This document shows, piece after piece, positions 9,848 through 22,723 of a DNA stretch of 64,000 nucleotides. The position numbers and the translations under genes are program-made. The notes below the pieces were generated by a model, which was not told where the DNA came from, searched no databases, and saw nothing but the letters and a program-made list of their open reading frames with translations. Numbering within the stretch: position 1 is the first letter of the stretch; every line of letters begins with the position of its first letter. Location of the stretch: NCBI RefSeq assembly GCF_019352895.1, contig NZ_JAAAFX010000014.1, positions 1 to 64,000 of the forward strand, in the 5' to 3' direction. Origin of the DNA: Variovorax boronicumulans (GTDB taxonomy: Bacteria > Pseudomonadota > Gammaproteobacteria > Burkholderiales > Burkholderiaceae_C).

Positions 9848-11075
9848 ACGCCCCCGGCTCACGCCGCTCGACGAAGCGCTGGCGAGCCTGCTCGCCAAGG
9901 CCCGACCGCTCGATGCGCAGAGCGTGTCGACCTTCGAGGCCGACGGCCGCGTGCTGGCGCAGGACGTGGTGTCCGGCCTCACGGTGCCGCCGCGCGACAA
10001 CAGCTCGATGGACGGCTACGCGGTGCGCGCGGCGGACTGCGCCAGCGCCGGCGCACTGCTCACGGTCGCGCAGCGCATTCCGGCCGGCAGCGTGGGCACG
10101 CCGCTCGCGGCCGGCACCGCGGCGCGCATCTTCACGGGCGCGCAGATCCCCGAGGGCGCTGATGCGGTCGTGATGCAGGAAGAGGCCACGGCGCAGCCCG
10201 AGGAGGGCACGCTGGGCCGCGTGCGCATCGACACCGTGCCCGCTGCGGGCCAGTGGATCCGCCGTGCCGGCGAGGACGTGTCGCGCGGCGACGTGGTGCT
10301 GGCGCGCGGCGCGCGCCTGGGCCCGGCGGCGCTGGGCCTGGCGGCCAGCGTGGGCCTCGATCGCCTGCTGGTGGCGCGGCGGCCGAGCGTGGCGCTGCTG
10401 TCGACCGGCGACGAACTCGTGATGCCCGGCGAGGTGGCACCCGAGGCCATGAAGCCCGGCGCGATCTACAACTCCAACCGCTTCTTCATGCGCGCATTGC
10501 TGCAGCGCCTGGGCTGCGAAGTCCACGACCTGGGCCTGGTGCCCGACCGCCGCGACGCGACCATCGAGGCGCTGCGCAGCGCGGCCGAAGACAACGACCT
10601 GATCATCACCACCGGCGGCGTGTCGGTGGGCGAAGAGGACCACATCAAGGGCGCGGTCGAGGCGCTGGGCGAACTGCAGCTGTGGTCGCTCGCGATCAAG
10701 CCGGGCAAGCCCTTCGCCTATGGCCGCATCGGCCAGGCGCACCTCACGGGCCTGCCTGGCAACCCGGTCTCCAGCTTCATGACCTTCGTGCTGCTGGTGC
10801 GCCCCTTCCTGCTGGCCTTGCAGGGCGCGACGCAGGTGGCGCCGCAGCCGGTGGCCCTGCGCGCCGACTTCGACTGGCCGCGCGCCGACCGCCGGCGCGA
10901 GTTCCTGCGCGCGCGCCGCAATGCAGAAGGCGGGCTCGACCTGTTCCCCAACCAGAGCTCGGGCGTGCTGACCTCCGCGGTGTGGGGCGACGGCGTGGTC
11001 GACAACCCGGCGGGTCGGCCGATCCACAGGGGCGACACGGTGCAGTTCATCTCCTTCGCCACGCTGCTGGGCTGA
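9828..11075 (+). CDS. moeA: Molybdopterin molybdenumtransferase
   Basis: The 415-residue enzyme inserts molybdate into adenylylated molybdopterin. The N-terminal region carries DNSSMDGYAVRA and FTGAQIPEGADAVVMQE. The central MogA-like domain has LLSTGDELV and TTGGVSVGEEDHI. The C-terminal beta-domain ends the protein. ATG at 9828 overlaps the end of mobB by 20 bp. moaD follows after 4 bp. Confidence 0.95.
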   Translation: MSSPSAERPRLTPLDEALASLLAKARPLDAQSVSTFEADGRVLAQDVVSGLTVPPRDNSSMDGYAVRAADCASAGALLTVAQRIPAGSVGTPLAAGTAARIFTGAQIPEGADAVVMQEEATAQPEEGTLGRVRIDTVPAAGQWIRRAGEDVSRGDVVLARGARLGPAALGLAASVGLDRLLVARRPSVALLSTGDELVMPGEVAPEAMKPGAIYNSNRFFMRALLQRLGCEVHDLGLVPDRRDATIEALRSAAEDNDLIITTGGVSVGEEDHIKGAVEALGELQLWSLAIKPGKPFAYGRIGQAHLTGLPGNPVSSFMTFVLLVRPFLLALQGATQVAPQPVALRADFDWPRADRRREFLRARRNAEGGLDLFPNQSSGVLTSAVWGDGVVDNPAGRPIHRGDTVQFISFATLLG

Positions 11076-11079
11076 GGCC

Positions 11080-11328
11080 ATGAAGATCGCGATCCGCTAT
11101 TTCGCCTCGGTGCGCGAGGCCCTGGGCGGCGGCGAGACCGTCGACACCCAGGCCGCCACGCTGGCCGAGCTGCGCGACGAACTCATCGCACGCGGCGCGC
11201 CGCATGCCACGGCCCTGGCCCGTGGCAAGGCCGTGCGCATGGCGCTGGACCAGGCCATGAGCGTCGAATCGGCCACGCTGCACGAGGGCTGCGAGGTCGC
11301 CTTCTTTCCGCCTGTGACGGGCGGCTAG
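11080..11328 (+). CDS. moaD: Molybdopterin synthase small subunit
   Basis: The 82-residue ubiquitin-like protein supplies sulfur to molybdopterin as a C-terminal thiocarboxylate. It ends in the required Gly-Gly (VTGG), preceded by the typical EVAFFPP. Its TAG stop and the stop of the convergent dapA-like gene share the same CTAG at 11325-11328. The partner subunit gene moaE lies about 1.1 kb further on, beyond the antisense gene. Confidence 0.94.
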   Translation: MKIAIRYFASVREALGGGETVDTQAATLAELRDELIARGAPHATALARGKAVRMALDQAMSVESATLHEGCEVAFFPPVTGG

Positions 11329-12203
11329 CGCAAGGCAAGCAGCCGTTCGCGCAGCGCATCGCTGACCGGCGTCATCGGCGCGCGCAGGTGGCCGTCCGCG
11401 ATCACGCCCGCATCGGCCAGCCAGGCCTTGAGCGGCGCCGGGTTGGGCTCGGCGAAGAGCAGCGCGATCAGCGGCTGCAGCGCCTGCCACATCGGCCGCG
11501 CCTCGGCCAGCCGGCCCTCGCCGACCAGCCGCAGCAGCTGCACGAACTTTTCCGTTTCCACATGCGTGCTGGCCGCGATCGCGCCCGCGCCGCCCTCGGC
11601 CACGGTCGAGAAGATCTGCGCGTCCTCGCCCGCCAGCACCTGCAGCGCGCCGTCGGCGATCAGCGCGCGGGTCTTGGCCATGTCGCCACCGCAGTCCTTG
11701 AGCGCCTGGATGTTCGGATGGGCCGCGAGCGTGCGCAGCGTGTCCAGCGACAGCGTGGCGCCGGTGCGGTAGGGGATGTCGTAGACGATCAGCGGCACGC
11801 TGCTCGCATCGGCGATCGCGCTGAACCAGCCGACCAGGCCCTGCTGCGAGGGGCGGATGTAGCTGGGCGCGGGCACCAGCAGCCCGTGGAGGCCATTGTC
11901 GGCAAGCCGGCGCACCCAGCCCAGCGTCTGGCCCAGGTGATAGCCGGAGATCCCCATCACGCGCGGCAGCGCGGGCGCGGTGGCGGCCACGGTGGCCAGC
12001 ACGGCCAGCTGTTCGTCCTCGTCGAGCGCGGCGGCTTCGCCGGTCGAGCCGCAGACCACGAAGCCGGCGATGCCCGTGGGCGCGAGCCGGCGCACGAGGG
12101 CCGCGAGCGAGGGATGGTCGACCGTGCCGTCGTGACGGAAGGGCGTGATCAGGGGAACCCAGAGGCCCGAGAAATCGGAGGGGGCGACAGAAGAAGAGGA
12201 CAC
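11325..12203 (-). CDS. DapA/N-acetylneuraminate lyase family class I aldolase
   Basis: This 292-residue TIM-barrel enzyme uses a Schiff-base lysine. The nucleophile is in NIQALKDCGGD (Lys169), the catalytic tyrosine is in IVYDIPYRTG, and the pyruvate-binding loop CGSTGE is intact. It may be a 4-hydroxy-tetrahydrodipicolinate synthase or another pyruvate aldolase of the family. Its isolated position suggests a role other than lysine synthesis, but this is not proven. GTG at 12203 is chosen because AAGGAG lies six bases upstream. It is antisense inside the moco cluster, separating moaD from moaE. Confidence 0.85.
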   Translation of the reverse strand: MSSSSVAPSDFSGLWVPLITPFRHDGTVDHPSLAALVRRLAPTGIAGFVVCGSTGEAAALDEDEQLAVLATVAATAPALPRVMGISGYHLGQTLGWVRRLADNGLHGLLVPAPSYIRPSQQGLVGWFSAIADASSVPLIVYDIPYRTGATLSLDTLRTLAAHPNIQALKDCGGDMAKTRALIADGALQVLAGEDAQIFSTVAEGGAGAIAASTHVETEKFVQLLRLVGEGRLAEARPMWQALQPLIALLFAEPNPAPLKAWLADAGVIADGHLRAPMTPVSDALRERLLALR

Positions 12204-12313
12204 GCAATGCTCCTTGGTGCAGGAAGCGACCGATGGGAAAACCATCGTCGGATGTGCGCGTGCCATGGGCTGCAGCCTGAGCCTTGCCGGTCCCGTCGCT
12301 CATCCGACGACGG

Positions 12314-12348
12314 AACCGCAGCTCCGGTCAGACGAGCTGTGGTTTTTT
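12314..12348 (+). terminator. Rho-independent terminator-like hairpin upstream of moaE
   Basis: AACCGCAGCTC (12314-12324) pairs with GAGCTGTGGTT (12334-12344) over 11 bp with one G-U pair and a 9-base loop. Six T residues follow. It points along the plus strand, so it would stop transcripts that run through from moaD or antisense to the dapA-like gene before they reach moaE. Confidence 0.7.
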
Positions 12349-12457
12349 GGCTTTGCCGTTGCAGCGTGCGCACGCCTGGCCTTCGGACGAAGGCTGGAGG
12401 GTGTGCGCGGCGCGGCAGGGCATGGTGGCGAGTCTAACGCGATGCCACAATCCGCCG

Positions 12458-12928
12458 ATGACCCGCGTTGCCATCCAGACCCATGATTTCGACCTGGCGC
12501 AGGAGATCGCGACGCTGCGCGCGGAAGATCCGCGTGTCGGCGCCGTCTGCAGCTTCGTCGGCACGGTGCGCGACCGCAACGATGGCAGCGCGGTCGCATC
12601 GATGGAACTCGAGCACTACCCCGGCATGACCGAGAAGGCCATCGAAGCCATGATCGACGAGGCGCAGCGCCGCTTCGACATCCTCGGCGCGCGCATCGTG
12701 CACCGCGTGGGCCTGCTGCAGCCGCGGGACCAGATCATGATGGTGGCGGTGGTCTCGGCCCACCGCGGCCAGAGCTTCCAGGCCTGCGAGTTCCTGATGG
12801 ACTACCTCAAGACCCAGGCGCCGTTCTGGAAGAAGGAGCAGACGCCCGAGGGCGCGCGCTGGGTCGATGCGCGGGTGGCCGACGACCAGGCGCTGGCGCG
12901 CTGGGGTATCCAGGCGCCCAACACCTGA
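12458..12928 (+). CDS. moaE: Molybdopterin synthase catalytic subunit
   Basis: The 156-residue subunit forms the tetrameric molybdopterin synthase with MoaD and adds the dithiolene sulfurs. Conserved elements are CSFVGTVRD, LEHYPGM, RIVHRVGLL and the substrate-binding lysine region FWKKEQTPEG. ATG at 12458 opens the conserved N-terminus; an upstream extension is unrelated to the family. It probably has its own promoter, because a terminator hairpin lies 110 bp upstream and the dapA-like gene intervenes. Confidence 0.94.
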   Translation: MTRVAIQTHDFDLAQEIATLRAEDPRVGAVCSFVGTVRDRNDGSAVASMELEHYPGMTEKAIEAMIDEAQRRFDILGARIVHRVGLLQPRDQIMMVAVVSAHRGQSFQACEFLMDYLKTQAPFWKKEQTPEGARWVDARVADDQALARWGIQAPNT

Positions 12929-12977
12929 TTCTTCCGGGCTCCGTTTTCCCTCTCCCTCCGGGAGATGGGGCACGACC

Positions 12978-13967
12978 TCACTGGGGCTTGAAGCCGCTGG
13001 CCTGGATGATGCGTTCCCAGGCCTGGGTGTAGGTGCGCACACGCCCCGCGAACTGCCCCTGCGGCTCATAGGCCACGTTCAGGCCCATGGCCGTGAGCTT
13101 CTGCTTCACGTCCGGCATCGCCAGCACCTTCTGCAGCGCGGTGCCGAAGCGGTCGATCACCGGCTGTGGCGTGCCCACGGGCGCGAAGATGCCGTAGTAG
13201 GGGTAGTCGTCGAGGTTCGCGAAGCCCAGTTCGGTGAAGGTCGGCACTTGAGGCAGCAGCGGCTGGCGCTTGGCGCCGATCACGGCCACGATGCGCACCT
13301 TGCCGGCCTTGTGGTTCTCGATGAAGTCGGGCACCGAGGCGATGCCGGCGGTGATCTGGTTGCCCAGCATGTCGGCCGTCAGCGGCGCGCTGCCGCGGTA
13401 GGGCGCGGCCTGCAGGTCGAGCTTGTACTTGTCGGAGATCAGCTTGACCAGGAACTCGGGGATCGAGCCCGGCGCGGGCACGCCGATGGTCTCCTTGCCG
13501 TCCTTCTGGGTGCGCACCCACTTCACGTACTCGTCCATGTTCCTGGCCGGCGTGCCGCCCGAGACCGCCAGCACGTTGGCGAAGGTGGCGAAGCCGGCCA
13601 CCGGCACGAAGTCGGTCGCGGGGTTGAAGCCCGGGCTCTTGACCACCTGCGGCAGGATGGAGATGCTGTGGTCGTGCGTGAGGAACAGCGTGTGGCCGTC
13701 GGCGGGGGCCGATTTCAGTGCCTGGGCCGCGATCTGGCCGCCTGCGCCGGCGCGGTTCTCGACCACCACCGGGGCACCCAGTTCGTCCTTGAGTTTTTCG
13801 CCCAGAGCGCGTGCAATGGCATCGCTGCCGGCACCGGCCGGGAAGCCCACCAGCAGCCGGATCGGCGTCTGTGCCTGGGCCAGGCTCGACAGGCCCAGGG
13901 CCGCTGCGAAAAGGCCGAGCGTCAGCGCCCGGCGGGCCGGCTGAACACGCTGCGTTGAAAAAACCAT
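12978..13967 (-). CDS. Bug-family (TctC) solute-binding protein
   Basis: This 329-residue periplasmic binding protein belongs to the tripartite tricarboxylate transporter family, expanded in Burkholderiales. A signal peptide covers about residues 1-33 (two arginines, hydrophobic core, cleavage after AQA). The mature protein starts with the typical IRLLVGFPAGAGSDAIAR and has VVENRAGAGGQIAA. The ligand is unknown; dicarboxylates, nicotinate and other small acids are bound by relatives. No TctA/TctB membrane genes are nearby, so it is an orphan. It diverges from clpB with 115 bp between them. Confidence 0.9.
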   Translation of the reverse strand: MVFSTQRVQPARRALTLGLFAAALGLSSLAQAQTPIRLLVGFPAGAGSDAIARALGEKLKDELGAPVVVENRAGAGGQIAAQALKSAPADGHTLFLTHDHSISILPQVVKSPGFNPATDFVPVAGFATFANVLAVSGGTPARNMDEYVKWVRTQKDGKETIGVPAPGSIPEFLVKLISDKYKLDLQAAPYRGSAPLTADMLGNQITAGIASVPDFIENHKAGKVRIVAVIGAKRQPLLPQVPTFTELGFANLDDYPYYGIFAPVGTPQPVIDRFGTALQKVLAMPDVKQKLTAMGLNVAYEPQGQFAGRVRTYTQAWERIIQASGFKPQ

Positions 13968-14034
13968 GATCGACTCCAATCCATTGTGGTGAGAGGCTCC
14001 GGCAGCAATAGCCGTGCCTGAATTCGCCCGCGCT

Positions 14035-14062
14035 CTTGAATGGCGCGCGAACAGCCCTATTT
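14035..14062 (+). promoter_or_regulatory. Predicted sigma-32 (heat-shock) promoter of clpB
   Basis: CTTGAAT (14035-14041) and CCCTATTT (14055-14062) are separated by 13 bases. They match the known sigma-32 consensus (CTTGAAA and CCCCATnT) at all but one or two positions. Transcription would start just before the clpB ATG at 14083, giving a very short leader. Confidence 0.7.
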
Positions 14063-14082
14063 TGTATGCAGGAAACACCACC

Positions 14083-16703
<2,621 letters not shown>

Positions 16704-16704
<1 letters not shown>

Positions 16705-17042
16705 TGACGATGATGAATTTCGTTCTTCGCTTCATCCTCTTCTGCCTGGGCCTGATCTTCGCGGTCAGTCTGGCGGTGGCCGTGCTGCTGCTGGCCGCGG
16801 TCTGGGGCCTGCGCTACGGCTGGGCCAAGCTCACCGGCAAGCCCGTGACGCCCTGGGTCATGCGCTTCAACCCGCGCAGCGGCTTCGACCGCTTCCGCGC
16901 CGCGCAGGCACCGGCCGAGCCCACCGCGGCCGACGTGGTCGGCGCACGGGCCCGCGGCGAATCGACGCGCAGCCCGATCGCGCTGGGCGATGCGGGCGAG
17001 GTGACCGACGTGTCGGCCCGGCCCGCGACGCGCGGAAATTAG
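16704..17042 (+). CDS. Small membrane protein of unknown function downstream of clpB
   Basis: I do not recognise this 112-residue protein. One or two strongly hydrophobic helices occupy about residues 5-38. After them comes a basic, polar cytoplasmic tail with Pro/Ala/Arg-rich stretches. The ATG overlaps the clpB stop codon by one base, so translational coupling to clpB and co-induction by heat shock are likely (inference). A second ATG two codons on is equally possible. Confidence 0.7.
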
Positions 17043-17111
17043 GGGCTGTGAACAGGCCCTCGCCCTTCGGCATCACGAAGGGCGCGTGGCGCGTACGGGT
17101 ACGATCCGCCC

Positions 17112-17717
17112 ATGGAATCCGCTGATGCCGCCCTCTTCGATGCGTCGTACTACGCGCGCTACTACTTCGACAAGAAGACCAAGGTGGCGGACCGGCTGCA
17201 TGTCGAGCGGCTGGGTGCCTTCGTCAGTTCCTACCTGAAGTACCTGCGCGTGCCTGTGCGGCGCGTCCTGGATGTCGGTTGCGGCATCGGGATCTGGCGC
17301 GACATCGTGGCGCAGCACTTTCCGCAGGCGACCTACCAGGGCGTCGAGATCAGCGAATACCTGTGTGGTCGCTACGGATGGGAGCGCGGCTCGGTGGTGG
17401 ACTACCAGGCCCGGGAGCCCTTCGACCTGGTCATCTGCCAGGGGGTCCTGGCCTACCTGACCCCGGCCGACCTCAAGCGTGCCCTGCGCAACCTCGGGGT
17501 GCTGAGCCAGGGCGCGCTCTACGTCGAGGCCGTGACGCTCGAGGACTACGAAAACGACGTCGTCGATGAAGACCTCACCGATCCGCTGCTCTTCCGGCAC
17601 CGCGCCGAGCTGTACCGACGCGGGCTGACGCGGAAGTTCAAGGAGCTGGGCGGCGGCGTCTGGCTCAACCGAAGCGCCGAGGTGCCGCTCTTCTCGCTGG
17701 AAAGCGCCGCGGAGTGA
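17112..17717 (+). CDS. Class I SAM-dependent methyltransferase
   Basis: The 201-residue protein has a Rossmann-type methyltransferase fold. Motif I is RVLDVGCGIGIW, an acidic residue follows at the second strand (QGVEIS), and FDLVICQGVLAYL is the motif IV region. The substrate is not apparent; length and layout fit small-molecule methyltransferases. It has its own ATG about 70 bp after the small membrane protein and converges on the acyl-CoA ligase gene, with 43 bp between their stops. Confidence 0.85.
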   Translation: MESADAALFDASYYARYYFDKKTKVADRLHVERLGAFVSSYLKYLRVPVRRVLDVGCGIGIWRDIVAQHFPQATYQGVEISEYLCGRYGWERGSVVDYQAREPFDLVICQGVLAYLTPADLKRALRNLGVLSQGALYVEAVTLEDYENDVVDEDLTDPLLFRHRAELYRRGLTRKFKELGGGVWLNRSAEVPLFSLESAAE

Positions 17718-17760
17718 GCCCGCGTCGGGCCGCGCTTGCCCGTCGCGAAAGAGCCGGATC

Positions 17761-19577
17761 TCATCGGCTGTAGAGCCGCTCGATCTCGCCCGCGTAGTTC
17801 TTGTAGATGCTCGAGCGCCGCACCTTCATGGTCGCGGTGACATCCCCGTCGTCGTGGTCCAGCTCCTTGGCCAGCAGGTGGAACTGCCGGATCTGCGAGA
17901 CCTGCGCCAGCTTGCCGTTGCCGCGCGCCACTTCGTCGCCGATCAGCCGCAGTACGTCGACGTGCTCGGTGAGCGAGCGGAAGTTGGTGAAGGGGATGCG
18001 TTGTGCCTCGGCCCATTTGCCGACCGTCTCGTAGTCGATCTGGATCAGCGCACCGACGAACTTGCGGCCCTCGGCCACGATCACGCATTCCTTGATGTAC
18101 GGGCTGCCCTTCATCGTGTTCTCGATCTCCGAGGGCGTGAGGTTCTTGCCGCCCGCGGTGATCATGATGTCCTTGAGCCGATCGACGATGCGCAGCTGGC
18201 CGCCGGCCTCTTCGCGCACCACGTCGCCGGTGTGCAGCCAGCCGTCGCGGATCGATTGCGCCGTGGCTTCGGCGTTCTTGTAGTAGCCCGCGAACACCAT
18301 CTCGCCCTTGAGCAGCAGCTCGCCGTTCTCGCCGATGCGGTGCGCCGTGCCCAGCGTGGGCGGGCCGACCGTGCCCACGGTCACGGCATCGCGCCGGTGG
18401 CCCGTGACCATGCCGCTCGATTCGGTCAGGCCGTAGACCTCGACCAGCGGCACGCCCAGCGTGCGGAAGAAGCGCACCACGTCGGGCGCGATCGGCGCGG
18501 CGCCGGTGAGTGCCACCCGCACGCGGCGCAGGCCGATGAAGTTCTGCAGCGCGCGCAGCACCAGCCAGTAGCTCGCGGCGTGGGCCAGGCGATCGGCCAC
18601 CGACCACTGCGCGCGTGGCTTGGCCGTCAACGCCTCGCAGTGCGCCCAGGCGCGCTGGAAGATCGCGCGCTGCAGGCGGCCGGTCTCCTGCAGCTTGATG
18701 CTGATCGACGCGTGCAGCTTCTCCCAGATGCGCGGCACGCCCAGGAAGATGCTGGGCGCCACCTCGCGCAGGTCTTCCTGCACGGTGCGTATCGATTCGC
18801 CGAAGTGCACCTGCGAGCCCAGGTAGGGCGGCGCGAAGGCCGTGAGCATCTGCTCGGCCACGTGGCACAAGGGCAGGTACGAGAGGTGCGTGGTGTCGCC
18901 GTCGAGGCCCAACCGGTCGACGATGCCCGGCACCACGCCGCGGATGTTGCGGTACGACAGCATCGCGCCCTTGGGCTTGCCGGTGGAGCCCGAGGTGTAG
19001 ATCATCAGGCCGATGTCGTCGAGCGTCTGCGCGGCCAGGGCGGTGTCGATGATCGCGCCGCCGCCCTGCGCGGCCGAGGCCGCGCCCAGGCGCTCGAGTT
19101 CGGCAAAGGTCGTGACCTTGTCGCGGTGCGCGGCGTCGAGGTTGCGCAGGCCCTTGGTCTCGATCACCACGATCCGGCGCAGCCGCGGCAGCAGGGCCAG
19201 CGATTCGATCACCTTGTCGGTCTGTTCCTGGTCCTCGCAGACGATCAGCTCGATGTCCGCGTGGCCGACCACGTAGGCCACTTCGCTGGCCGGGCTGGTC
19301 GGGTAGACGCCGACCGCAATGCCGCCGACCATGCCCGCGCCCATCTGCGCCAGCACCCACTCGGTGCGGTTCTCCGACAGCACGCCCACGTGGCCGCCCG
19401 GCGTGAGGCCCAGCGCGCGCAGGCCCAAGCCCACGTGCTCGGCGCGTTGCGCATAGGCCTGCCAGGTCAGCGGCTTCCAGATGCCGAAGTCCTTCTGCCG
19501 GAGCGCGACCTTGGCAGGCTGCAGGCGGGCCTGTTCGCGCAGCATCTGCGGCAGGGTGAGGTTGGGCAGCGAGGCGC

Positions 19578-19581
<4 letters not shown>
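17761..19581 (-). CDS. AMP-dependent long-chain acyl-CoA ligase
   Basis: This is a 606-residue adenylate-forming ligase that activates a carboxylic acid to its CoA thioester. The P-loop-like motif MIYTSGSTGKPKGAML, the EVYGLTESSG region and the GWLHTGDV motif are all present. A C-terminal segment with ITAGGKNLTPSEIE completes the enzyme. GTG at 19581 is chosen as start because it overlaps the livF stop as GTGA, with a purine-rich site before it. Being last in a Liv-type importer operon, it probably activates the imported acid (fatty, branched or aromatic; substrate unknown). Confidence 0.9.
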
Positions 19582-20405
<824 letters not shown>

Positions 20406-20412
20406 CGTCGGC

Positions 20413-21600
20413 TTACTTGCTCAAGGAGATCCAGTCGGACGCGGGCACCATCTTCTGCGCCTTCATGTCCGCCTTGTAGACGCGCCCGACCGGGATCGAG
20501 TTGCCGCTGATGGTGATGGGCGTGCCGATCAGGCCGCCGGTGTCGAAGTCCTTGATCGTGTTGAGCGCGGCCTTGAGGTTCTTGCCGTCGAGCGGCTTGC
20601 CCGCGTCGAGCGTGCGCTTGGCCGCTTCGGTGAAGAGCATCGCCGTGAGGAAGCCCTGGGTGTAGGCCGTGCTCTGGTACTCGGGGCGCAGCGCGCGGAT
20701 CTTGTCGAGCATCGGCGCCTTGGCCGAGGTGTCGTAGTAGTAGCGGTAGGGCATCACGCCCATGAAGCCGTCGGCGCCTTCGCCCATCTTCATCACGGTG
20801 GAGCTGTCCATGGTCCAGAAGGTGCCCATCCACTTGCTGGTCATGCCCATCTGCTTGCCCTGCTGCACGAACTCGGGAATGGGCGCGAGGATGTAGCCGT
20901 GGAAGATGGTGTAGTCGGGCGCGGCACGGCGCAGCTTGATGACCTCGGTCGAAACGTCGACGCTGCCCGCCGGCGTCATGAGCTTGACCGGCACCGAGAG
21001 GCCCAGCTTCTTGGCGGCGGCTTCGCTGGCCTCGATCGGGTCGCGGCCGAACTCGGAGTCGGAGTACACGAAGGCGACCTTGGCGCCTGGCTTCTCCTTG
21101 GCGATGTGCTTGAGCAGGATGCCGATCTGTTCGGTGTAGTCGGGCCCGACCAGGAACTGGTTGGGGAACTTGACCGGGTCGTTGAGTTCGGTCGCGAACG
21201 AGGCGCCCGCCATCAGGATCTGGCCGCTGCGGTCGAGCTCGGGGTTGATGGTCTTGGCGAAGCCGGTCGAGTCGCCGTAGTAGAGGTTGACCTTGTTCTG
21301 GCTGGTGATCTTCTTGTAGGCCGCGACCGAGACGTCGACCTTGTAGCCCGTGTCTTCGGGCACGTAGCGCAGCTTGCGGCCCTTGATGCCGCCCGCGTCG
21401 TTGACCATCTTCACGTAGTCGGCCATGCCGGCGTTGATGCCCACGCCCGCGAAGGCGAACACGCCGGTCATGGGGATCGAGCCACCGATGACGATGTCCT
21501 CGTTGGATTGGGCATTTGCCGCGAAGGGTGCGGCGAGCGCGGCCGAAGCGGCGAGCACGAGCGCACGGCGGCGCAGAGAGGGCTGAAGTGTCTTGTGCAT
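20413..21600 (-). CDS. Liv-type periplasmic substrate-binding protein
   Basis: This 395-residue solute-binding protein of the branched-chain amino acid/amide family (Peripla_BP_6) has a signal peptide over about residues 1-31, ending at the ANA cleavage site. The mature part begins with the typical IVIGGSIPMTGVFAFAG. ATG at 21600 is supported by a strong AGGAGA site. It lies between livM and livF. Linked acyl-CoA ligase, hydratase and thiolase genes suggest that the ligand is a carboxylic acid that is degraded through CoA intermediates, not a free amino acid (inference). Confidence 0.92.
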   Translation of the reverse strand: MHKTLQPSLRRRALVLAASAALAAPFAANAQSNEDIVIGGSIPMTGVFAFAGVGINAGMADYVKMVNDAGGIKGRKLRYVPEDTGYKVDVSVAAYKKITSQNKVNLYYGDSTGFAKTINPELDRSGQILMAGASFATELNDPVKFPNQFLVGPDYTEQIGILLKHIAKEKPGAKVAFVYSDSEFGRDPIEASEAAAKKLGLSVPVKLMTPAGSVDVSTEVIKLRRAAPDYTIFHGYILAPIPEFVQQGKQMGMTSKWMGTFWTMDSSTVMKMGEGADGFMGVMPYRYYYDTSAKAPMLDKIRALRPEYQSTAYTQGFLTAMLFTEAAKRTLDAGKPLDGKNLKAALNTIKDFDTGGLIGTPITISGNSIPVGRVYKADMKAQKMVPASDWISLSK

Positions 21601-21623
21601 GCTTGTCTCCTGTGAGGGGTGGC

Positions 21624-22661
21624 TCAATTCCTGAAAGGCCACAGATGGAAAAAGCGGCGCGTGCGCCGCCACACTTCTGCGAGCCCGTGCGGCTCGAACA
21701 CCAGAAATCCGACGATCAACAGACCGAACACCACGGTGCGCACCGGCGAGAGGAACACCGTCATCTCGGTGCCGCCCGGCAGCAGGTCGACGATGAGCTT
21801 GAGCAGCTCGGGCACCATGGTCATGAAGATCGCACCCAGGATGCCGCCGAGGATCGAGCCCATGCCGCCGACGATGATCGCGGCCAGGAAGAAGATCGAC
21901 ATCAGCAGCGGGAAGCTCTCGGGCGTGACCACGCGGAAGAAGTAGGCCCAGAGCCCGCCCGCCACGCCCGCATAGAAGGACGAGAGCCCGAAGGACAGCA
22001 GCTTGTAGCGCAGCAGCGGGATGCCCAGCACCTCGGCCGAGATGTCGCGGTCGCGGATCGCGATGAAGGCCCGGCCCACGCGGGTGCGGAACAGGTTGGC
22101 CGCGCCCAGCACCATCAGCAGCATCACCGGCACGATCACCCAGTAGAGCCGGAAGGAGGTGTCGAGCGGAAGGCCGAAGAACTGCGCCGGCGGCACCGAC
22201 AGGCCGGTGGTGCCGCCCGTGAGCTTGAGGTTGGCGAACAGGAAATGCGTGATGAAGGAGGCCGCGATGGTCGCGATCGCCAGGTACAGGCCCTTCACGC
22301 GCAGCGACGGAATGCCGACGATCAAGCCGCCCAGCATCGCCACCGTGCCGCCCGCCAGCAGGTTCAGCAGGAAATGCGTGCCCAGCCGCGTCTCGAGGAT
22401 CGCGACCGTGTACGCCCCCAGCCCCATGAACGCGGCCTGGCCCAGGCTCACCAGCCCGGTGTAGCCGGTGAGGATGTTGAGCCCGCTCGCGCTCGCCACG
22501 TTGATCGCCACCAGGCAGGCGAGGTAGAGCCAGTAGTCGCTGGCGATGAAGGGAAAGAGCAGCAGCAGCGCCGCGCCGATCGCGAGCCAGGTCTTCTGCG
22601 TGCGTGAGTCGAACAGCGCCGCATCGGCGATGTAGCTTTCCTTGAGGGTGCCTATGCGCAT
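21624..22661 (-). CDS. livM: Liv-type ABC transporter permease (LivM)
   Basis: The 345-residue inner-membrane subunit has 8-10 predicted transmembrane helices. It carries the LivM hallmarks SGLNILTGYTGLVSLGQAAFM near the N-terminal third and AIRDRDISAEVLGI in the cytoplasmic loop that contacts the ATPase. It pairs with LivH. It is separated from livH by about 330 bp, unusual for this operon, and that gap is filled by the two inverted repeat elements at 22724-22942. Confidence 0.93.
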   Translation of the reverse strand: MRIGTLKESYIADAALFDSRTQKTWLAIGAALLLLFPFIASDYWLYLACLVAINVASASGLNILTGYTGLVSLGQAAFMGLGAYTVAILETRLGTHFLLNLLAGGTVAMLGGLIVGIPSLRVKGLYLAIATIAASFITHFLFANLKLTGGTTGLSVPPAQFFGLPLDTSFRLYWVIVPVMLLMVLGAANLFRTRVGRAFIAIRDRDISAEVLGIPLLRYKLLSFGLSSFYAGVAGGLWAYFFRVVTPESFPLLMSIFFLAAIIVGGMGSILGGILGAIFMTMVPELLKLIVDLLPGGTEMTVFLSPVRTVVFGLLIVGFLVFEPHGLAEVWRRTRRFFHLWPFRN

Positions 22662-22723
22662 GTTCTTACCCGCCGTTCAAGCTTCTGTTCGGGGTGCGTC
22701 TGTTCGGGGCGCGTGCACAGGCC

